A stretch of 64,000 nt of DNA from NCBI RefSeq assembly GCF_004341365.1, contig NZ_SLXH01000007.1, positions 62,001 through 126,000 of the forward strand, in the 5' to 3' direction. The notes beneath the pieces are model-generated. The model did not search any database and was not told where the DNA came from. It saw nothing but the letters and a program-made list of their open reading frames with translations. Made by a program: the position numbers and the translations under genes. This document shows positions 8,380 to 17,814 of this stretch, in pieces. Origin of the DNA: Simplicispira metamorpha (GTDB lineage Bacteria > Pseudomonadota > Gammaproteobacteria > Burkholderiales > Burkholderiaceae_C). Each line of letters starts with the position of its first letter. The first letter of the stretch is position 1.

Positions 8380-9426
8380 ATGAGCTCTTCTGCCCCCACC
8401 CCTACCCCCTTGTCCTACAAAGATGCTGGCGTTGACATTGACGCTGGCGACGCCCTGGTCGAACGCATCAAACCGCTGGCCAAAAAGACCATGCGCGAAG
8501 GCGTGATGGCTGGCATTGGCGGCTTCGGTGCGCTGTTCGAAGTGCCCAAGCGCTACCAGGAGCCCGTACTGGTGTCTGGCACCGATGGCGTGGGCACCAA
8601 GCTCAAGCTGGCCTTTGAATGGAACATGCACGACACCGTGGGCATCGACCTGGTGGCCATGAGCGTCAACGATGTGCTGGTGCAAGGCGCCGAACCGTTG
8701 TTCTTCCTGGACTACTTTGCCTGCGGCAAGCTGGATGTGGACACTGCCGCTGCCGTGGTCGGTGGCATCGCCCGTGGCTGCGAACTCTCGGGCTGCGCGC
8801 TGATTGGCGGCGAAACCGCCGAAATGCCGGGCATGTACCCCGCCGGTGAATACGACCTGGCCGGCTTTGCCGTGGGCGCGGTCGAAAAATCCAAAATCCT
8901 CACCGGCACGAGCGTGCAAGCGGGCGACGTGGTGCTGGGTCTGGCCTCCAGCGGCGTGCATTCCAACGGTTTCAGCCTGGTGCGCAAGTGCATCGAGCGC
9001 GCGGGCGCCAGCGCCCCGGCCACACTGGACGGCAAGCCGTTCAAGCAAGCCATCATGGAGCCGACACGCCTGTACGTGAAAAACGTGCTGGCCGCGCTGG
9101 CCGCACACCCCATCAAGGCGCTGGCCCACATCACGGGCGGTGGCCTGCTGGAGAACATCCCGCGTGTACTGCCCGAGGGCCTTGCCGCCCACCTGCAAAA
9201 AGGCAGCTGGCCACAAACCGAACTGTTTGCCTGGCTGCAAGCCACCGCCGGCATTGACGACACCGAGATGAACCGCACGTTCAACAACGGCATCGGCATG
9301 GTCGTCGTGGTGCCCGCCGAGCACGCCGAAGCCACCGCCGCCACGCTGCGCGCCGCCGGTGAGCAGGTTTACACGATAGGTGCCATCGCCCCGCGCGGCG
9401 ACGGTGCTGCCGTCGTCGTGCGCTGA
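8380..9426 (+). CDS. purM: Phosphoribosylformylglycinamidine cyclo-ligase (AIR synthetase)
   Basis: ATP-dependent ring closure of FGAM to AIR in purine synthesis. The 348-residue protein shows the PurM signature [13 protein letters not shown] (67-79), [25 protein letters not shown], the ATP-site segment [15 protein letters not shown] and [16 protein letters not shown]. The ATG at 8380 gives the usual N-terminus ([21 protein letters not shown]); the TTG 21 bases upstream is unlikely. The AI-2E permease gene follows after 26 bp. Confidence 0.97.
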   Translation: MSSSAPTPTPLSYKDAGVDIDAGDALVERIKPLAKKTMREGVMAGIGGFGALFEVPKRYQEPVLVSGTDGVGTKLKLAFEWNMHDTVGIDLVAMSVNDVLVQGAEPLFFLDYFACGKLDVDTAAAVVGGIARGCELSGCALIGGETAEMPGMYPAGEYDLAGFAVGAVEKSKILTGTSVQAGDVVLGLASSGVHSNGFSLVRKCIERAGASAPATLDGKPFKQAIMEPTRLYVKNVLAALAAHPIKALAHITGGGLLENIPRVLPEGLAAHLQKGSWPQTELFAWLQATAGIDDTEMNRTFNNGIGMVVVVPAEHAEATAATLRAAGEQVYTIGAIAPRGDGAAVVVR

Positions 9427-9452
9427 AGCGCTTTCGCCAGCGAGCACGCACG

Positions 9453-10535
9453 ATGGGGCACCCGCCGCCCTCGAACACCTCCCGCGACCTTGCACCCCTT
9501 GCGGCGTGGCCCGGCCCACGCGGTGTGGTCTTTGCCAGCTATCTCCTCATGGGGGCAGCACTGCTGCTGGTGATGTGGCGCGGCCTGCTGCCAGGCCTGC
9601 TGTGCGTTTGCCTGGGCTTTTTGCTGACCCGCTGGCTGGTGCCGCGCTTTGCCTGGTTGGGGCGGCGCGGGCAAAGTGCCACTGCCGCTGCACCCCCCCG
9701 CGCAGCGCAGGTGCTGGCGGCGGCACTGGTCATGCTCTCGCCGCTGACGCTGGTGGTGCTGGGCCTGTCGCACTCGCGCGGCTATATCGTTGATGCCCCC
9801 CAGCAGTACCGCGAGTTGCTGGACTACATGGCCCGCACCGTACTGGAATTGCGCCAAAAGCTCCCCCCCGACATTGCCGCGCAGCTGCCCGAGGGCGCCG
9901 TCGAAATACAGCGCACGATTGCCAGCTACCTGGGCGCCAAAGCAGGGGCACTGGCCATGGCCGGGCGCGTCTGGCTGGGTGGTTTGCTGTTCGCCTACGT
10001 GGGGCTGTTGATTGGTGCCCTGGCTGCCGTGCGCAAAGTCGGCCCCGCACGCGGGCCGCTGGCGCAGGCGCTGGTGTTGCGCATTGCACGCTTTGGCGAG
10101 GCTTTTCGCCAGATCGTGGCCGCGCAGTTCTGGATTGCCGCTTTCAACACCCTGCTGACAGCGCTGTTTTTGCTGTTCGTGCTGCCGTGGTGGGAGATTG
10201 CCCTGCCCTACACCCCCGTGCTCATCACCCTGACCTTTGTGGCCGGGCTGGTGCCCATTGTGGGCAACCTGCTGTGCAACGTGGTGATCACGATTGTGGG
10301 CCTGTCGGTGTCGCCCGTGGCGGCGCTGGCGTGCCTGGGCTTTCTGGTGCTGATCCACAAAGCCGAGTACGTGATCAACGCCAAAGTGGTGGGCCAGCGC
10401 ACGCACATGGGCGTATGGGAGCTGCTCTCGGTGATGTTTGTGGCCGAGGCGGTGTTCGGCCCCGCCGGTCTGGTGGCAGCGCCCCTGTTTTACGCCTACC
10501 TGAAAAAAGAACTGCACGCAGCCGGGCTGGTATAA
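9453..10535 (+). CDS. AI-2E (PerM/YhhT) family membrane permease
   Basis: A 360-residue inner-membrane protein of the AI-2E transporter superfamily. It has about seven or eight hydrophobic segments: two near the N-terminus (FASYLLMGAALLLVMWRG, LLCVCLGFLLTRWLV), one before the periplasmic helical domain (VLGLSHSRGYIV), and a C-terminal group containing ITLTFVAGLVPIVGNLLCNVV, the family hallmark region. Members move diverse small molecules or ions, and most are uncharacterised. It lies 26 bp behind purM, so probably in one transcript. Confidence 0.87.
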   Translation: MGHPPPSNTSRDLAPLAAWPGPRGVVFASYLLMGAALLLVMWRGLLPGLLCVCLGFLLTRWLVPRFAWLGRRGQSATAAAPPRAAQVLAAALVMLSPLTLVVLGLSHSRGYIVDAPQQYRELLDYMARTVLELRQKLPPDIAAQLPEGAVEIQRTIASYLGAKAGALAMAGRVWLGGLLFAYVGLLIGALAAVRKVGPARGPLAQALVLRIARFGEAFRQIVAAQFWIAAFNTLLTALFLLFVLPWWEIALPYTPVLITLTFVAGLVPIVGNLLCNVVITIVGLSVSPVAALACLGFLVLIHKAEYVINAKVVGQRTHMGVWELLSVMFVAEAVFGPAGLVAAPLFYAYLKKELHAAGLV

Positions 10536-10547
10536 GCGGCCATCAAC

Positions 10548-10602
10548 CACTATCAAATCAATAGCTGGATGCGCCCATCCTGCGGGCCTTGAAGCCCTAT
10601 TT
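10548..10602. repeat. Copy of the interspersed repeat
   Basis: Contains CTATCAAATCAATAGCTG followed by GCGCCCATCCTGCGGG and GAAGCCCTATTTGGC. It fills the gap between convergent genes, and its last bases include the stop of the esterase gene. Related to the copies at 20941, 22600, 28478, 33666, 35038, 42868 and others. Confidence 0.6.
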
Positions 10603-11739
10603 GGCTGCTGATTTCTTGAATTCCCGCGCCACAAATGCCCAGACCAGTGCCGAGGCATCGGGCCCGGCAGGGTCGCTGAAGTGCAGGCCGGGCGCGCCGC
10701 CACTCCAGGCATGGCGCAGGCCGACAATCTCTCGCACCACCACCACCGTGCGGCCCCGGGCCCTGAATTGCGTCACGCGCATCGGGTAGCGCTTGCCGCG
10801 CTGCTGGGCGCGCACGGTGCCAGCCCGGGCGCCCAGCGCCTGGGCCCACAGCTGCGCCGTCTGCGCCGCATTGCGCACCGACACGATGCCATCGGCATCG
10901 CCATGCAGCACCAGCAAGGGCGGCAAAGGCGCTGATAAAGCACTGGTGCCCGGCGATACCGCGCTGGCATGGGGCAAAGGCAATTGCCCTGCGCGGTGGC
11001 CTCGCATGGCGGCCAACGCCGTGGCAGCCGAATCTGCCGTGCCGGGCGCAACGCCCGAGTGCATGGCCACGGCACAAAAATGCGCCGGGTAACGCGCCGC
11101 CATCAGCACCGCCATCGAGGCGCCCGCCGACAAGCCCGCCACCGCCACCCGCGCCAGATCGACCGGGTGGTGCAGCGCCACCTGCTGGACTGCGGCCAGC
11201 AGCGTGGCCGCCTCGGCGTCCGGCCTGCCACTGCGCGCGCCATACCAGTTCCAGCAGCCCCGGGCATTGGCCAGCCGCTCCTGCTCGGGGTAGAGCACCA
11301 GAAAGCGATGGCGCGCTGCCAACCGGTTCATGCGCGAGCTGCTGGCCAAGTCCGCACCAGTCTGGTCGCAGCCGTGCAGCATGACCATGAGCGGCAGCTT
11401 TTCAGCACTGCGCAAGGCCAGACCTGGCGGAACGTACAAATGAAACCGCCGCGCACCAGCAGGGCCGGTGGCCACACCGGCGATCCAGTCGCCCTGGGGC
11501 GCCAGGGATTTGCGGCGCGCCACCGCGCCCGTGGGCTGACGGTGCGCCGTCTTGGCAGGCGGGACTGCCTCGTGGATGGCCTCTTTCACTGCCGCCTTGA
11601 CCGCAGATTTCACCGCCGCCTTCACGGCCTTGGTGGCTTGGGCGCGGGCGGGCCGGGTAACGCGGGCCAGGGTCTTAAGATTGCGCTGGTAGGCCCGTGT
11701 GAGCGCAGACAGCGAGAACAAGGCAGAGCGACGCGGCAT
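10597..11739 (-). CDS. PHB depolymerase-like esterase (LpqC/Esterase_phb type)
   Basis: Alpha/beta hydrolase of the short-chain PHB depolymerase/feruloyl esterase-like family (380 residues). The oxyanion segment LHGCDQTGADLA (121-132) and nucleophile box GLSAGASM (Ser204) are clear, followed by LLVLHGDADGIVSV, which carries the acid residue, and a late His (IVGLRHAWSGG). No signal peptide is visible. Instead the N-terminus has a Lys/Ala/Val heptad-like helix (about residues 36-60; KAVKAAVKSAVKAAVKEAI), resembling phasin or histone-H1 tails, which could bind granules or nucleic acid. An intracellular depolymerase is therefore possible. Substrate uncertain. Confidence 0.85.
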   Translation of the reverse strand: MPRRSALFSLSALTRAYQRNLKTLARVTRPARAQATKAVKAAVKSAVKAAVKEAIHEAVPPAKTAHRQPTGAVARRKSLAPQGDWIAGVATGPAGARRFHLYVPPGLALRSAEKLPLMVMLHGCDQTGADLASSSRMNRLAARHRFLVLYPEQERLANARGCWNWYGARSGRPDAEAATLLAAVQQVALHHPVDLARVAVAGLSAGASMAVLMAARYPAHFCAVAMHSGVAPGTADSAATALAAMRGHRAGQLPLPHASAVSPGTSALSAPLPPLLVLHGDADGIVSVRNAAQTAQLWAQALGARAGTVRAQQRGKRYPMRVTQFRARGRTVVVVREIVGLRHAWSGGAPGLHFSDPAGPDASALVWAFVAREFKKSAAK

Positions 11740-11823
11740 GATATGAAGGGCGCTGCGAACCGCAAAACGCCCTTGGCAAGAGAACAGCTGGACACCTTAG
11801 CAGTTTCCGGGCAAGCGCGTATT

Positions 11824-11880
11824 TTGCTATTTATTTAATAGCAATAGGCGCTTACCACGCAAGCTCTGGAGCCGGTTTTT
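11824..11880. repeat. Copy of the interspersed repeat with a TTGCTATT/AATAGCAA hairpin
   Basis: TTGCTATT-TATTT-AATAGCAA forms a perfect 8-bp hairpin, followed by AGGCGCTTACCACGCAAGC and GGAGCCGGTTTTT, the same layout as other copies. It lies between the esterase and SirB1 genes; the rest of the 200-bp gap holds nothing else recognisable. Confidence 0.55.
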
Positions 11881-11939
11881 ACTGTTATTTTTGCGCCATC
11901 CAAGGGGTATTCAGAACACGCCCTGGCCATCGGCTTTTT

Positions 11940-12794
11940 TCACAGGGAACCACGGGCACGGCGCAGCGCTTGCAGGCGCGCACGGACAGCATGGGCATCC
12001 TGGCTGGTGGGGGCATGCGCCAGGTACATCTCCAGGTCGGGGATGGCCTGATCGGCATGGCCGCTTTCGGCGTGCGCCAGGCCCCGGTCGCGCCATTCGC
12101 TCCAGGCCAGCGGCAACAGCACCACCAGGCGGTTCTGGACGGCAATCAGCCGTGGCCAGTCTTGCTGCGCCTGGTAGAGCTCTTTCAGATTGCGCAGCAC
12201 GCGCGCAATGATCTCGCGCGGCTTGGCCGCTTGCAGGTACAACCCCAGCGACACATCGCCATCGCTCAGGCCACTGCTGCGCTGGTAAGGCGCCAGCCGC
12301 TCTGACAAATCTTCCCGCGACAGCGACTGCCCGGTGAACGGGTCTATCACCACCTGCCCCTTGGGCAGCAGCGCCTTGACCATGAAGTGCCCCGGAAACG
12401 CCACGCCGCGCGCCTGCAAGCCCACACCCTGCGCCAGCTCCATCCACAACAGCCCCAGCGTCACGGGAATGCCCCGGCGGGTGTGCAGCACGGTGTGCAA
12501 ATAGCTGTTTTCCGGATCGTCGTAGTGGTTGATGTTGCCTGCAAAACCCAGGTCACCAAAGAAAAACTGGTTCAACACTTGCAGGCGTTGCAGCGAGGGG
12601 GCATCGGCGGCGATGCGCCGTTGCAGGCGCGCCTGCAAGCTGTCCATGTCGTACAGCAGCTGCTGCACATCCAGCTCGGGGTATTCATCCTGGGCGATGC
12701 TGGCAGCCGCCTCCAGCAGCGCAAACTCGGCGTCGCTGTGCACCAGCGAGGCAAAGTATTCCAGCGGCGTGGGTGCGGTGTAGCGGGGCAACAT
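11940..12794 (-). CDS. SirB1 family protein (transglutaminase-like fold plus TPR)
   Basis: A 284-residue cytoplasmic protein of the SirB1 family. An N-terminal helical region is followed by the transglutaminase-like core with NQFFFGDLGFAGNINHYDDPENSYLHTVLHTRRGIPVTLGLLWMELAQ, and FPGHFMVKA a little later (about residues 80-155). The C-terminal third looks like tetratricopeptide repeats (LKELYQAQQDWPRLIAVQNRLV, AIPDLEMYLAH). The catalytic Cys of true transglutaminases is not obvious, so it may be non-enzymatic. I start at ATG 12794 (MLPRYTAPTPLEYFASL). It lies 48 bp downstream of murJ on the same strand. Confidence 0.87.
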   Translation of the reverse strand: MLPRYTAPTPLEYFASLVHSDAEFALLEAAASIAQDEYPELDVQQLLYDMDSLQARLQRRIAADAPSLQRLQVLNQFFFGDLGFAGNINHYDDPENSYLHTVLHTRRGIPVTLGLLWMELAQGVGLQARGVAFPGHFMVKALLPKGQVVIDPFTGQSLSREDLSERLAPYQRSSGLSDGDVSLGLYLQAAKPREIIARVLRNLKELYQAQQDWPRLIAVQNRLVVLLPLAWSEWRDRGLAHAESGHADQAIPDLEMYLAHAPTSQDAHAVRARLQALRRARGSL

Positions 12795-12842
12795 GACAGG
12801 GGTTGTAAAGGGGCAGCCGCCAGGCGTCAAGGGCGCGGGGCT

Positions 12843-14408
12843 TCAGCGGCGCAGCGTTTCGCGCAGCTTCAGGCCGGTAGCCCACAGCACGGCAAAGTAC
12901 AGCACGGCTGCAGCGCACAGCAGCGCGGCCAACAGCGCGGCGCGTTGCAGGCCGTGGGCGCCCAAGGCAATCCAGGCAAAGTGCCGGTCGGCCCACAGCA
13001 AAAACGACGCCAGCAGCGCGCTGGCCGTGCTCACCTGCAAGCCGTAGCGCCACCAGCCGGGCCGGGGCTGGTAGCTGCCGCGCCGGCGCAGGCCGATCAG
13101 CAGCCACAGCGCATTGACCAGTGCGCCCAGGCCAATCGATAGCGCCAGCCCGGCATGGGCCAGCCAGGGCACCAGGGCGATGTTGAGCAGTTGCGTAATC
13201 ACCAGCACCACCACGGCAATCTTGACGGGCGTGCGGATGTCCTGGCTGGCGTAGTAGCCCGGCGCCAGCACCTTGATGGCCACCAGCCCCAGCAGCCCGG
13301 CGCCGTAACCGGCCAACGCCAGGGCAATTTGCTGCACATCGCTGGCCTTCAAAGCGCCGTAGTGGAACAACGTGGCCACCAGCGGCTGGGCAAACGCGAG
13401 CAGGCCCACGGCGCAGGGCAGCGCCAGCAGCACCACGATGCGCAGGCCCCAATCCAGCATGGCCGAATACTTCTGCGCATCGCCCGCCGCCTTGGCCGCA
13501 GCCAGCTGCGGCGTCAGCACCACACCCAGGGCCACGCCCAGCAGCGCGGTCGGAAACTCCATCAGCCGGTCGGCATAAAACAGCCAGGTGACGCTGCCTG
13601 GCGCCAGGTACGAGGCGATCTGCGTGTTGATCATCAGCGAGATTTGCGCCACCCCCACGCCCAGCAGCGCGGGCGCCATCAGGCCCAGAATGCGGCGCAC
13701 GCTGGCGTCTTGCCAGGCCGTGCGCAAGGCGCCCCAGGTCAGGCCGATGCGCGGCAGCAAACCCAGGCGGTGCAAAGCGGGCACCTGCACCGCCAGTTGC
13801 AGCACGCCACCGGCCATCACGCCACCGGCCATGGCGTAAATGGGCTCGATACCGCGCGCGGCCAGCAGCGGCGCGCCCCACCAGGCGGCGGCAATCATGC
13901 ACAGGTTCAGCAGCACGGGTGTGGCCGCAGGCAGGGCAAAGCGCTTCCAGGTGTTGAGCACCCCCGCCGACAGCGCCACCATCGACATGAAGCCGATGTA
14001 CGGAAACATCCAGCGCGTCATCAGCACGGCGGCCTCAAAGCCTTCGCCGCTTTGGCGCAGGCCGCTGGCCAGCATCCACACCAGCACGGGCGCCCCCGCC
14101 ACCCCGAGCACGCAGGTCAGCACCAGCGCCCAGGCCAGCGCGGTGGCTACATGGTGGATGAGCGCGCGCGTGGCCTCCTCGCCGTGCTGCGCCTTGGCAG
14201 CCGCCAGCACCGGCACAAAGGCCTGGCTGAAAGCGCCTTCGGCAAACAGCCGCCGAAACAGGTTGGGAATGCGAAACGCGACGTTGAAGGCATCGGTGAG
14301 CGCGCTGGCGCCAAACATCGAGGCCATGATCAGGTCGCGTGCCAGGCCCGTGACGCGGGACGCCAGGGTCAGCAAGGAGACGGTGGAGGCAGCTTTGAGC
14401 AGTGACAC
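12843..14408 (-). CDS. murJ: Lipid II flippase MurJ
   Basis: Flips lipid II across the inner membrane for peptidoglycan synthesis. A 521-residue MOP-superfamily protein with about 14 membrane helices. The N-terminus [24 protein letters not shown], then [36 protein letters not shown], is the standard MurJ signature. I chose the GTG at 14408; the longer ATG frame adds a non-conserved cysteine-rich leader overlapping the rpsT promoter. Divergent from rpsT, the common order in betaproteobacteria. Confidence 0.95.
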   Translation of the reverse strand: MSLLKAASTVSLLTLASRVTGLARDLIMASMFGASALTDAFNVAFRIPNLFRRLFAEGAFSQAFVPVLAAAKAQHGEEATRALIHHVATALAWALVLTCVLGVAGAPVLVWMLASGLRQSGEGFEAAVLMTRWMFPYIGFMSMVALSAGVLNTWKRFALPAATPVLLNLCMIAAAWWGAPLLAARGIEPIYAMAGGVMAGGVLQLAVQVPALHRLGLLPRIGLTWGALRTAWQDASVRRILGLMAPALLGVGVAQISLMINTQIASYLAPGSVTWLFYADRLMEFPTALLGVALGVVLTPQLAAAKAAGDAQKYSAMLDWGLRIVVLLALPCAVGLLAFAQPLVATLFHYGALKASDVQQIALALAGYGAGLLGLVAIKVLAPGYYASQDIRTPVKIAVVVLVITQLLNIALVPWLAHAGLALSIGLGALVNALWLLIGLRRRGSYQPRPGWWRYGLQVSTASALLASFLLWADRHFAWIALGAHGLQRAALLAALLCAAAVLYFAVLWATGLKLRETLRR

Positions 14409-14452
14409 GGCGCCGAGTGTATGCGCTGCACGGCCCGCACAGCGCGCTGCGC

Positions 14453-14458
14453 TACAAT
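14453..14458 (+). promoter_or_regulatory. Probable -10 element of the rpsT promoter
   Basis: TACAAT lies 46 bp upstream of the rpsT ATG in a gap too small for much else. No good -35 is seen at 17 bp. It also overlaps the 5' region of divergent murJ. Confidence 0.45.
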
Positions 14459-14503
14459 CGTGGGCTTTGCTGGCATCATCCTCGAACACAAGGAATACAC
14501 ACT

Positions 14504-14803
14504 ATGGCATCCGCTAAACCCAAGAAAAAGAACCCCCGCCTGGCATCGGGCCGCAAACGCGTCCGCCAGGACATCAAGCTCAACGCAGCCAACACCTCGC
14601 TGCGTTCCAAATACCGCACCGCTGTCAAGAACGTCGAAAAGGCTGTTCTGAGCGGCGACAAGACCAAGGCTGCTGAACTGTTCGCCAAGATGCAATCCGT
14701 GGTGGACAACGTGGCCGACAAGGGCATCTTCCACAAGAACAAGGCTGCTCGCGACAAGAGCCGTCTGTCCGCCAAGGTCAAAGCCCTGGCACTGGCCGCC
14801 TGA
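14504..14803 (+). CDS. rpsT: 30S ribosomal protein S20
   Basis: A 99-residue, very basic protein that binds 16S rRNA in the body of the 30S subunit. It begins [19 protein letters not shown] and contains the conserved [19 protein letters not shown] and the C-terminal [20 protein letters not shown]. The start is the ATG at 14504, preceded by CAAGGAATACACACT with an AGGA ribosome site. It is a single-gene unit with its own terminator. Confidence 0.98.
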   Translation: MASAKPKKKNPRLASGRKRVRQDIKLNAANTSLRSKYRTAVKNVEKAVLSGDKTKAAELFAKMQSVVDNVADKGIFHKNKAARDKSRLSAKVKALALAA

Positions 14804-14879
14804 CCCTCTTCAGGCAAACAGCCCGAGTGGCCCCGGCCGCTCGCCGTTTGTAACGGGTGCGCTGCCAGCAAAAGCAAAA

Positions 14880-14902
14880 AGCCGTCGCAAGACGGCTTTT
14901 TT
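14880..14902 (+). terminator. Intrinsic terminator of rpsT
   Basis: AGCCGTC-GCAA-GACGGCT is a perfect 7-bp stem with a GNRA loop, followed by TTTTT. It lies 77 bp beyond the rpsT stop. Confidence 0.9.
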
Positions 14903-15035
14903 GTTGTGGATGGCGGGCTGCTGCTTCGGGCACAAACCAAGGCCGCCCCAGCCTGCGCTGCGCCGGCGTTGACACTCCAGAGGCTGTTGGATTGCAGGCC
15001 CAGCGCTCCAGCGCTCTATGGGCAGCGGGCGGTAT

Positions 15036-15362
15036 TCAGCGCTGTGCGGGCGCGGCCACGTCGGGCAGCAAACAGGCTTCGACCACTTGCAGGTCGTTAT
15101 CGCGGGCAAAGTTCATCACGAAGTCCCAGGCCATGGGCTCATGGCCTTGCAATGCACGGTTGACCACCACGCACTTGACACCATTGATCACCTTCGGAAT
15201 ACACCAGGGCGAATAGCTCAGATGGCTGCCAGGGCGCACGCCACCGGGGCGAAAGCTGCTCATGACGCCTGCCAGCCGCTCGGCCCAGTCGCTGGGACGA
15301 AAGGTTTTTCCGCCGTGCGTGATGCCCTGGATAAAAACTTCAGAGGTGGAAGGATGCGCCAT
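15036..15362 (-). CDS. DUF3579 domain protein
   Basis: A 108-residue soluble protein of the DUF3579 family, found mainly in betaproteobacteria and of unknown function. Conserved segments: IQGITHGGKTFRPSDWAERL, SPWCIPKVINGVKCVVVNRAL and PMAWDFVMNFARDNDLQV. It stands divergent from argD across a 250-bp gap that contains a striking palindrome. Its conserved position beside argD-argF in relatives suggests a link to that operon, but this is inference. Confidence 0.85.
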   Translation of the reverse strand: MAHPSTSEVFIQGITHGGKTFRPSDWAERLAGVMSSFRPGGVRPGSHLSYSPWCIPKVINGVKCVVVNRALQGHEPMAWDFVMNFARDNDLQVVEACLLPDVAAPAQR

Positions 15363-15433
15363 CTGGGTAGAGGGAAGGGTAGTGGGACGGTCTGCGCAGG
15401 ATCACTGCTTGTTGCGCCGCAGCAGGCTATTCT

Positions 15434-15458
15434 AACTCTTATATAAGAGATAAGAGTT
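15434..15458. promoter_or_regulatory. Candidate operator: nested palindromes between DUF3579 and argD
   Basis: AACTCTTAT and ATAAGAGTT form a perfect 9-bp inverted repeat around ATAAGAG. Inside it CTCTTATATAAGAG (15436-15449) is itself a perfect 14-bp palindrome, so ATAAGAG occurs twice in tandem. AT-rich in a GC-rich genome and in a divergent intergenic region, it looks like a dimer site for a GntR-type or similar regulator, possibly with an alternative extended site. The regulator is unknown. Confidence 0.6.
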
Positions 15459-15616
15459 ATGTTCCCGCAGGATGCGGACCGCAGCAGATGCGCGCATCAC
15501 CGCCCCATCCGCTCCAGGCAGTCGCTTCACGCCACTAGAATCTGTTTTCCTTTTTTCAGGGCTGCACGTGTTGGTACGCTGGTAGCCCGCCATTGCCCCG
15601 TCTGGAGAATAGCTGC

Positions 15617-16813
15617 ATGACCGCTTTCATTGAGGCCGCCTCGCCCCACGTGATGAACACCTATGGCCGCGTGCCGATTGCACTGGAGCGTGGTCAGGGC
15701 AGCCGCGTCTGGGATGTCAACGGCAAGCAGTACCTGGATGCACTGGGCGGCATCGCCGTCAACACCCTGGGGCACAACCACCCCCGGCTGGTGCCCGCGC
15801 TGCAAGACCAGCTCAGCAAGCTGATCCACACCTCCAACTACTACCACGTGCCTGGCCAGGAACAGCTGGCCGCCAAGCTGGTGGAACTGTCGGGCATGCA
15901 GAACGTGTTTTTCTGCAACTCGGGGCTGGAAGCCAACGAGGCAGCATTGAAAATCGCCCGCAAATTCGGTGTGGACAAGGGCATCGCCAAGCCCGAAATC
16001 GTGGTCTATGAAAAAGCCTTCCATGGCCGCTCAATTGCCACCATGTCGGCCACCGGCAACCCCAAAATCCACACCGGCTTTGGCCCGCTGGTTGAAGGCT
16101 TCATCCGCGTGCCGGTGAACAACATCGAGGCCATCCGCCAAGCCACCGAGGGCAACCCCAATGTGGTCGCCGTGTTCTTCGAGACCATCCAGGGCGAAGG
16201 CGGCATCAACCCCATGCGCATCGAGTATTTGCAGCAGCTGCGCCAGCTGTGCGATGAGCGCGGCTGGCTGATGATGATTGACGAGGTGCAGTGCGGCATG
16301 GGCCGCACCGGCAAATGGTTTGCCCACCAGTGGGCAGGCATCGTGCCTGACGTGATGCCACTGGCCAAGGGCCTGGGCTCGGGCGTGCCGATTGGCGCCG
16401 TGGTAGCGGGCCCCAAGGCCGCCACCGTGCTGCAACCGGGCAACCATGGCTCCACCTTTGGCGGCAATGCGCTGGCCATGCGGGCGGGCGTGGAAACCAT
16501 CCGCATCATGGAAGAAGACGGTCTGCTGGCCAACGCCGCCACCGTGGGCGCGCACCTCAAAGCCGCACTGCAAAGCGCGCTGGGCAGCCTGCCGGGCGTG
16601 AAGGAAGTGCGCGGCCAGGGCCTGATGTTGGGCGTGGAGCTGACCAAGCCCTGCGGCGTGCTGGTGGGCCGCGCAGCCGATGCGGGCTTGCTCATCAGCG
16701 TCACCGCCGACAGCGTGATCCGCCTGGTGCCGCCGCTGATCCTGACCACCGCCGAGGCCGACGAGATCGTCGCCCTGCTGGCGCCGCTGGTGCAAGCTTT
16801 CCTGGCGGAATGA
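15617..16813 (+). CDS. argD: Acetylornithine aminotransferase
   Basis: PLP enzyme that transaminates N-acetylglutamate semialdehyde to N-acetylornithine in arginine synthesis (and may also serve succinyldiaminopimelate). The 398-residue protein shows the class III aminotransferase core: FFCNSGLEANEAALKIARK, EKAFHGRSIATMSATGNPK, LMMIDEVQCGMGRTGKWFAHQ, and the PLP lysine K251 in PLAKGLGSGVPIGA. The ATG at 15617 is used (MTAFIEAASPHVMNTYGR). argF follows 23 bp downstream in the same operon. Confidence 0.94.
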   Translation: MTAFIEAASPHVMNTYGRVPIALERGQGSRVWDVNGKQYLDALGGIAVNTLGHNHPRLVPALQDQLSKLIHTSNYYHVPGQEQLAAKLVELSGMQNVFFCNSGLEANEAALKIARKFGVDKGIAKPEIVVYEKAFHGRSIATMSATGNPKIHTGFGPLVEGFIRVPVNNIEAIRQATEGNPNVVAVFFETIQGEGGINPMRIEYLQQLRQLCDERGWLMMIDEVQCGMGRTGKWFAHQWAGIVPDVMPLAKGLGSGVPIGAVVAGPKAATVLQPGNHGSTFGGNALAMRAGVETIRIMEEDGLLANAATVGAHLKAALQSALGSLPGVKEVRGQGLMLGVELTKPCGVLVGRAADAGLLISVTADSVIRLVPPLILTTAEADEIVALLAPLVQAFLAE

Positions 16814-16836
16814 CCCCGTCCCACGAGACACCCACG

Positions 16837-17757
16837 ATGAAACACTACCTGCAGTTCAACGACCTCAGCGCCGACGAATACGCCTACCTGTTTGCGCGCG
16901 CTGCGGTCATCAAGAAAAAGTTCAAGGCGTACGACAAGCACCACACGCTGGCCGACCGCACGCTGGCCATGATTTTCGAAAAAGCCAGCACCCGCACCCG
17001 CGTCAGCTTTGAGGCCGGCATGTACCAGCTCGGCGGCAGCGTGGTACACCTGACCACCGGCGACAGCCAACTGGGCCGCGCCGAACCCATTGAAGACAGT
17101 GCCAAAGTCATCAGCCGCATGGTCGACTTGGTGATGATCCGCACCTACGAGCAAACCAAAATCGAGCGCTTTGCCGCCGACTCGCGCGTGCCCGTCATCA
17201 ACGGGCTGACCAACGAATTCCACCCCTGCCAGATCCTGGCCGACATCTTCACCTTCATCGAGCACCGGGGCTCCATCGCGGGCAAAACGGTGGCCTGGGT
17301 GGGCGACGGCAACAACATGGCCAACACCTGGTTGCAGGCGGCGCAGCTGCTGGGCTTCAAGGTGCATGTGAGCACACCGCGCGGCTACGAAGTAGATGAG
17401 AAATTGGCCGTTGGGGCAGGCGGGGCCTGCGCGAGCAGCTATCAATTTTTCAGCAATCCGCTGGACGCCTGCCGGGGCGCCGATCTGGTCACCACGGATG
17501 TGTGGACGAGCATGGGCTACGAGGCCGAGAACGAAGCGCGCAAACAGGCTTTTGCCGACTGGTGCGTGGACGCCGAGATGATGGCCGTGGCGCAGAGCGA
17601 CGCCCTGTTCATGCACTGCCTGCCTGCCCACCGGGGCGAAGAAGTCGAGGCCGACGTGATCGACGGCCCGCAATCGGTGGTCTGGGACGAGGCAGAAAAC
17701 AGAATGCACGTGCAAAAGGCACTCATGGAATATTTGCTGCTGGGTCGGCAGGCATAA
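16837..17757 (+). CDS. argF: Ornithine carbamoyltransferase
   Basis: Forms citrulline from ornithine and carbamoyl phosphate. The 306-residue protein has the carbamoyl-phosphate motif FEKASTRTRVSFE (STRTR 51-55), the ornithine-side motif FHPCQILAD and HCLPAHRGEEV (260-270). The start MKHYLQFNDLSADEY is at 16837. The stretch around residues 190-210 (ACASSYQFFSNPLD), just before GADLVTTDVWTSMG, includes GCGAGCAGCTATCAATTTT, which resembles the interspersed repeat core. This could be a coding remnant of one copy, but the protein length is normal. Second gene of argDF. Confidence 0.96.
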   Translation: MKHYLQFNDLSADEYAYLFARAAVIKKKFKAYDKHHTLADRTLAMIFEKASTRTRVSFEAGMYQLGGSVVHLTTGDSQLGRAEPIEDSAKVISRMVDLVMIRTYEQTKIERFAADSRVPVINGLTNEFHPCQILADIFTFIEHRGSIAGKTVAWVGDGNNMANTWLQAAQLLGFKVHVSTPRGYEVDEKLAVGAGGACASSYQFFSNPLDACRGADLVTTDVWTSMGYEAENEARKQAFADWCVDAEMMAVAQSDALFMHCLPAHRGEEVEADVIDGPQSVVWDEAENRMHVQKALMEYLLLGRQA

Positions 17758-17787
17758 GCCACCAGCGCCCCTTCCACTCCCCCACAC

Positions 17788-17808
17788 AGCGGCTTCGGCC
17801 GCTTTTTT
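17788..17808 (+). terminator. Intrinsic terminator of argD-argF
   Basis: AGCGGC-TTCG-GCCGCT followed by TTTTTT: a UUCG-loop hairpin 30 bp past the argF stop and just before the next ATG. Confidence 0.88.
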
Positions 17809-17814
17809 GTCCCC

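Noticed and set aside
17425-17455. Interspersed repeat insertion in argF
   Set aside because: Only the short core GCGAGCAGCTATCAATTTT matches and the protein length is normal, so coincidence cannot be excluded.
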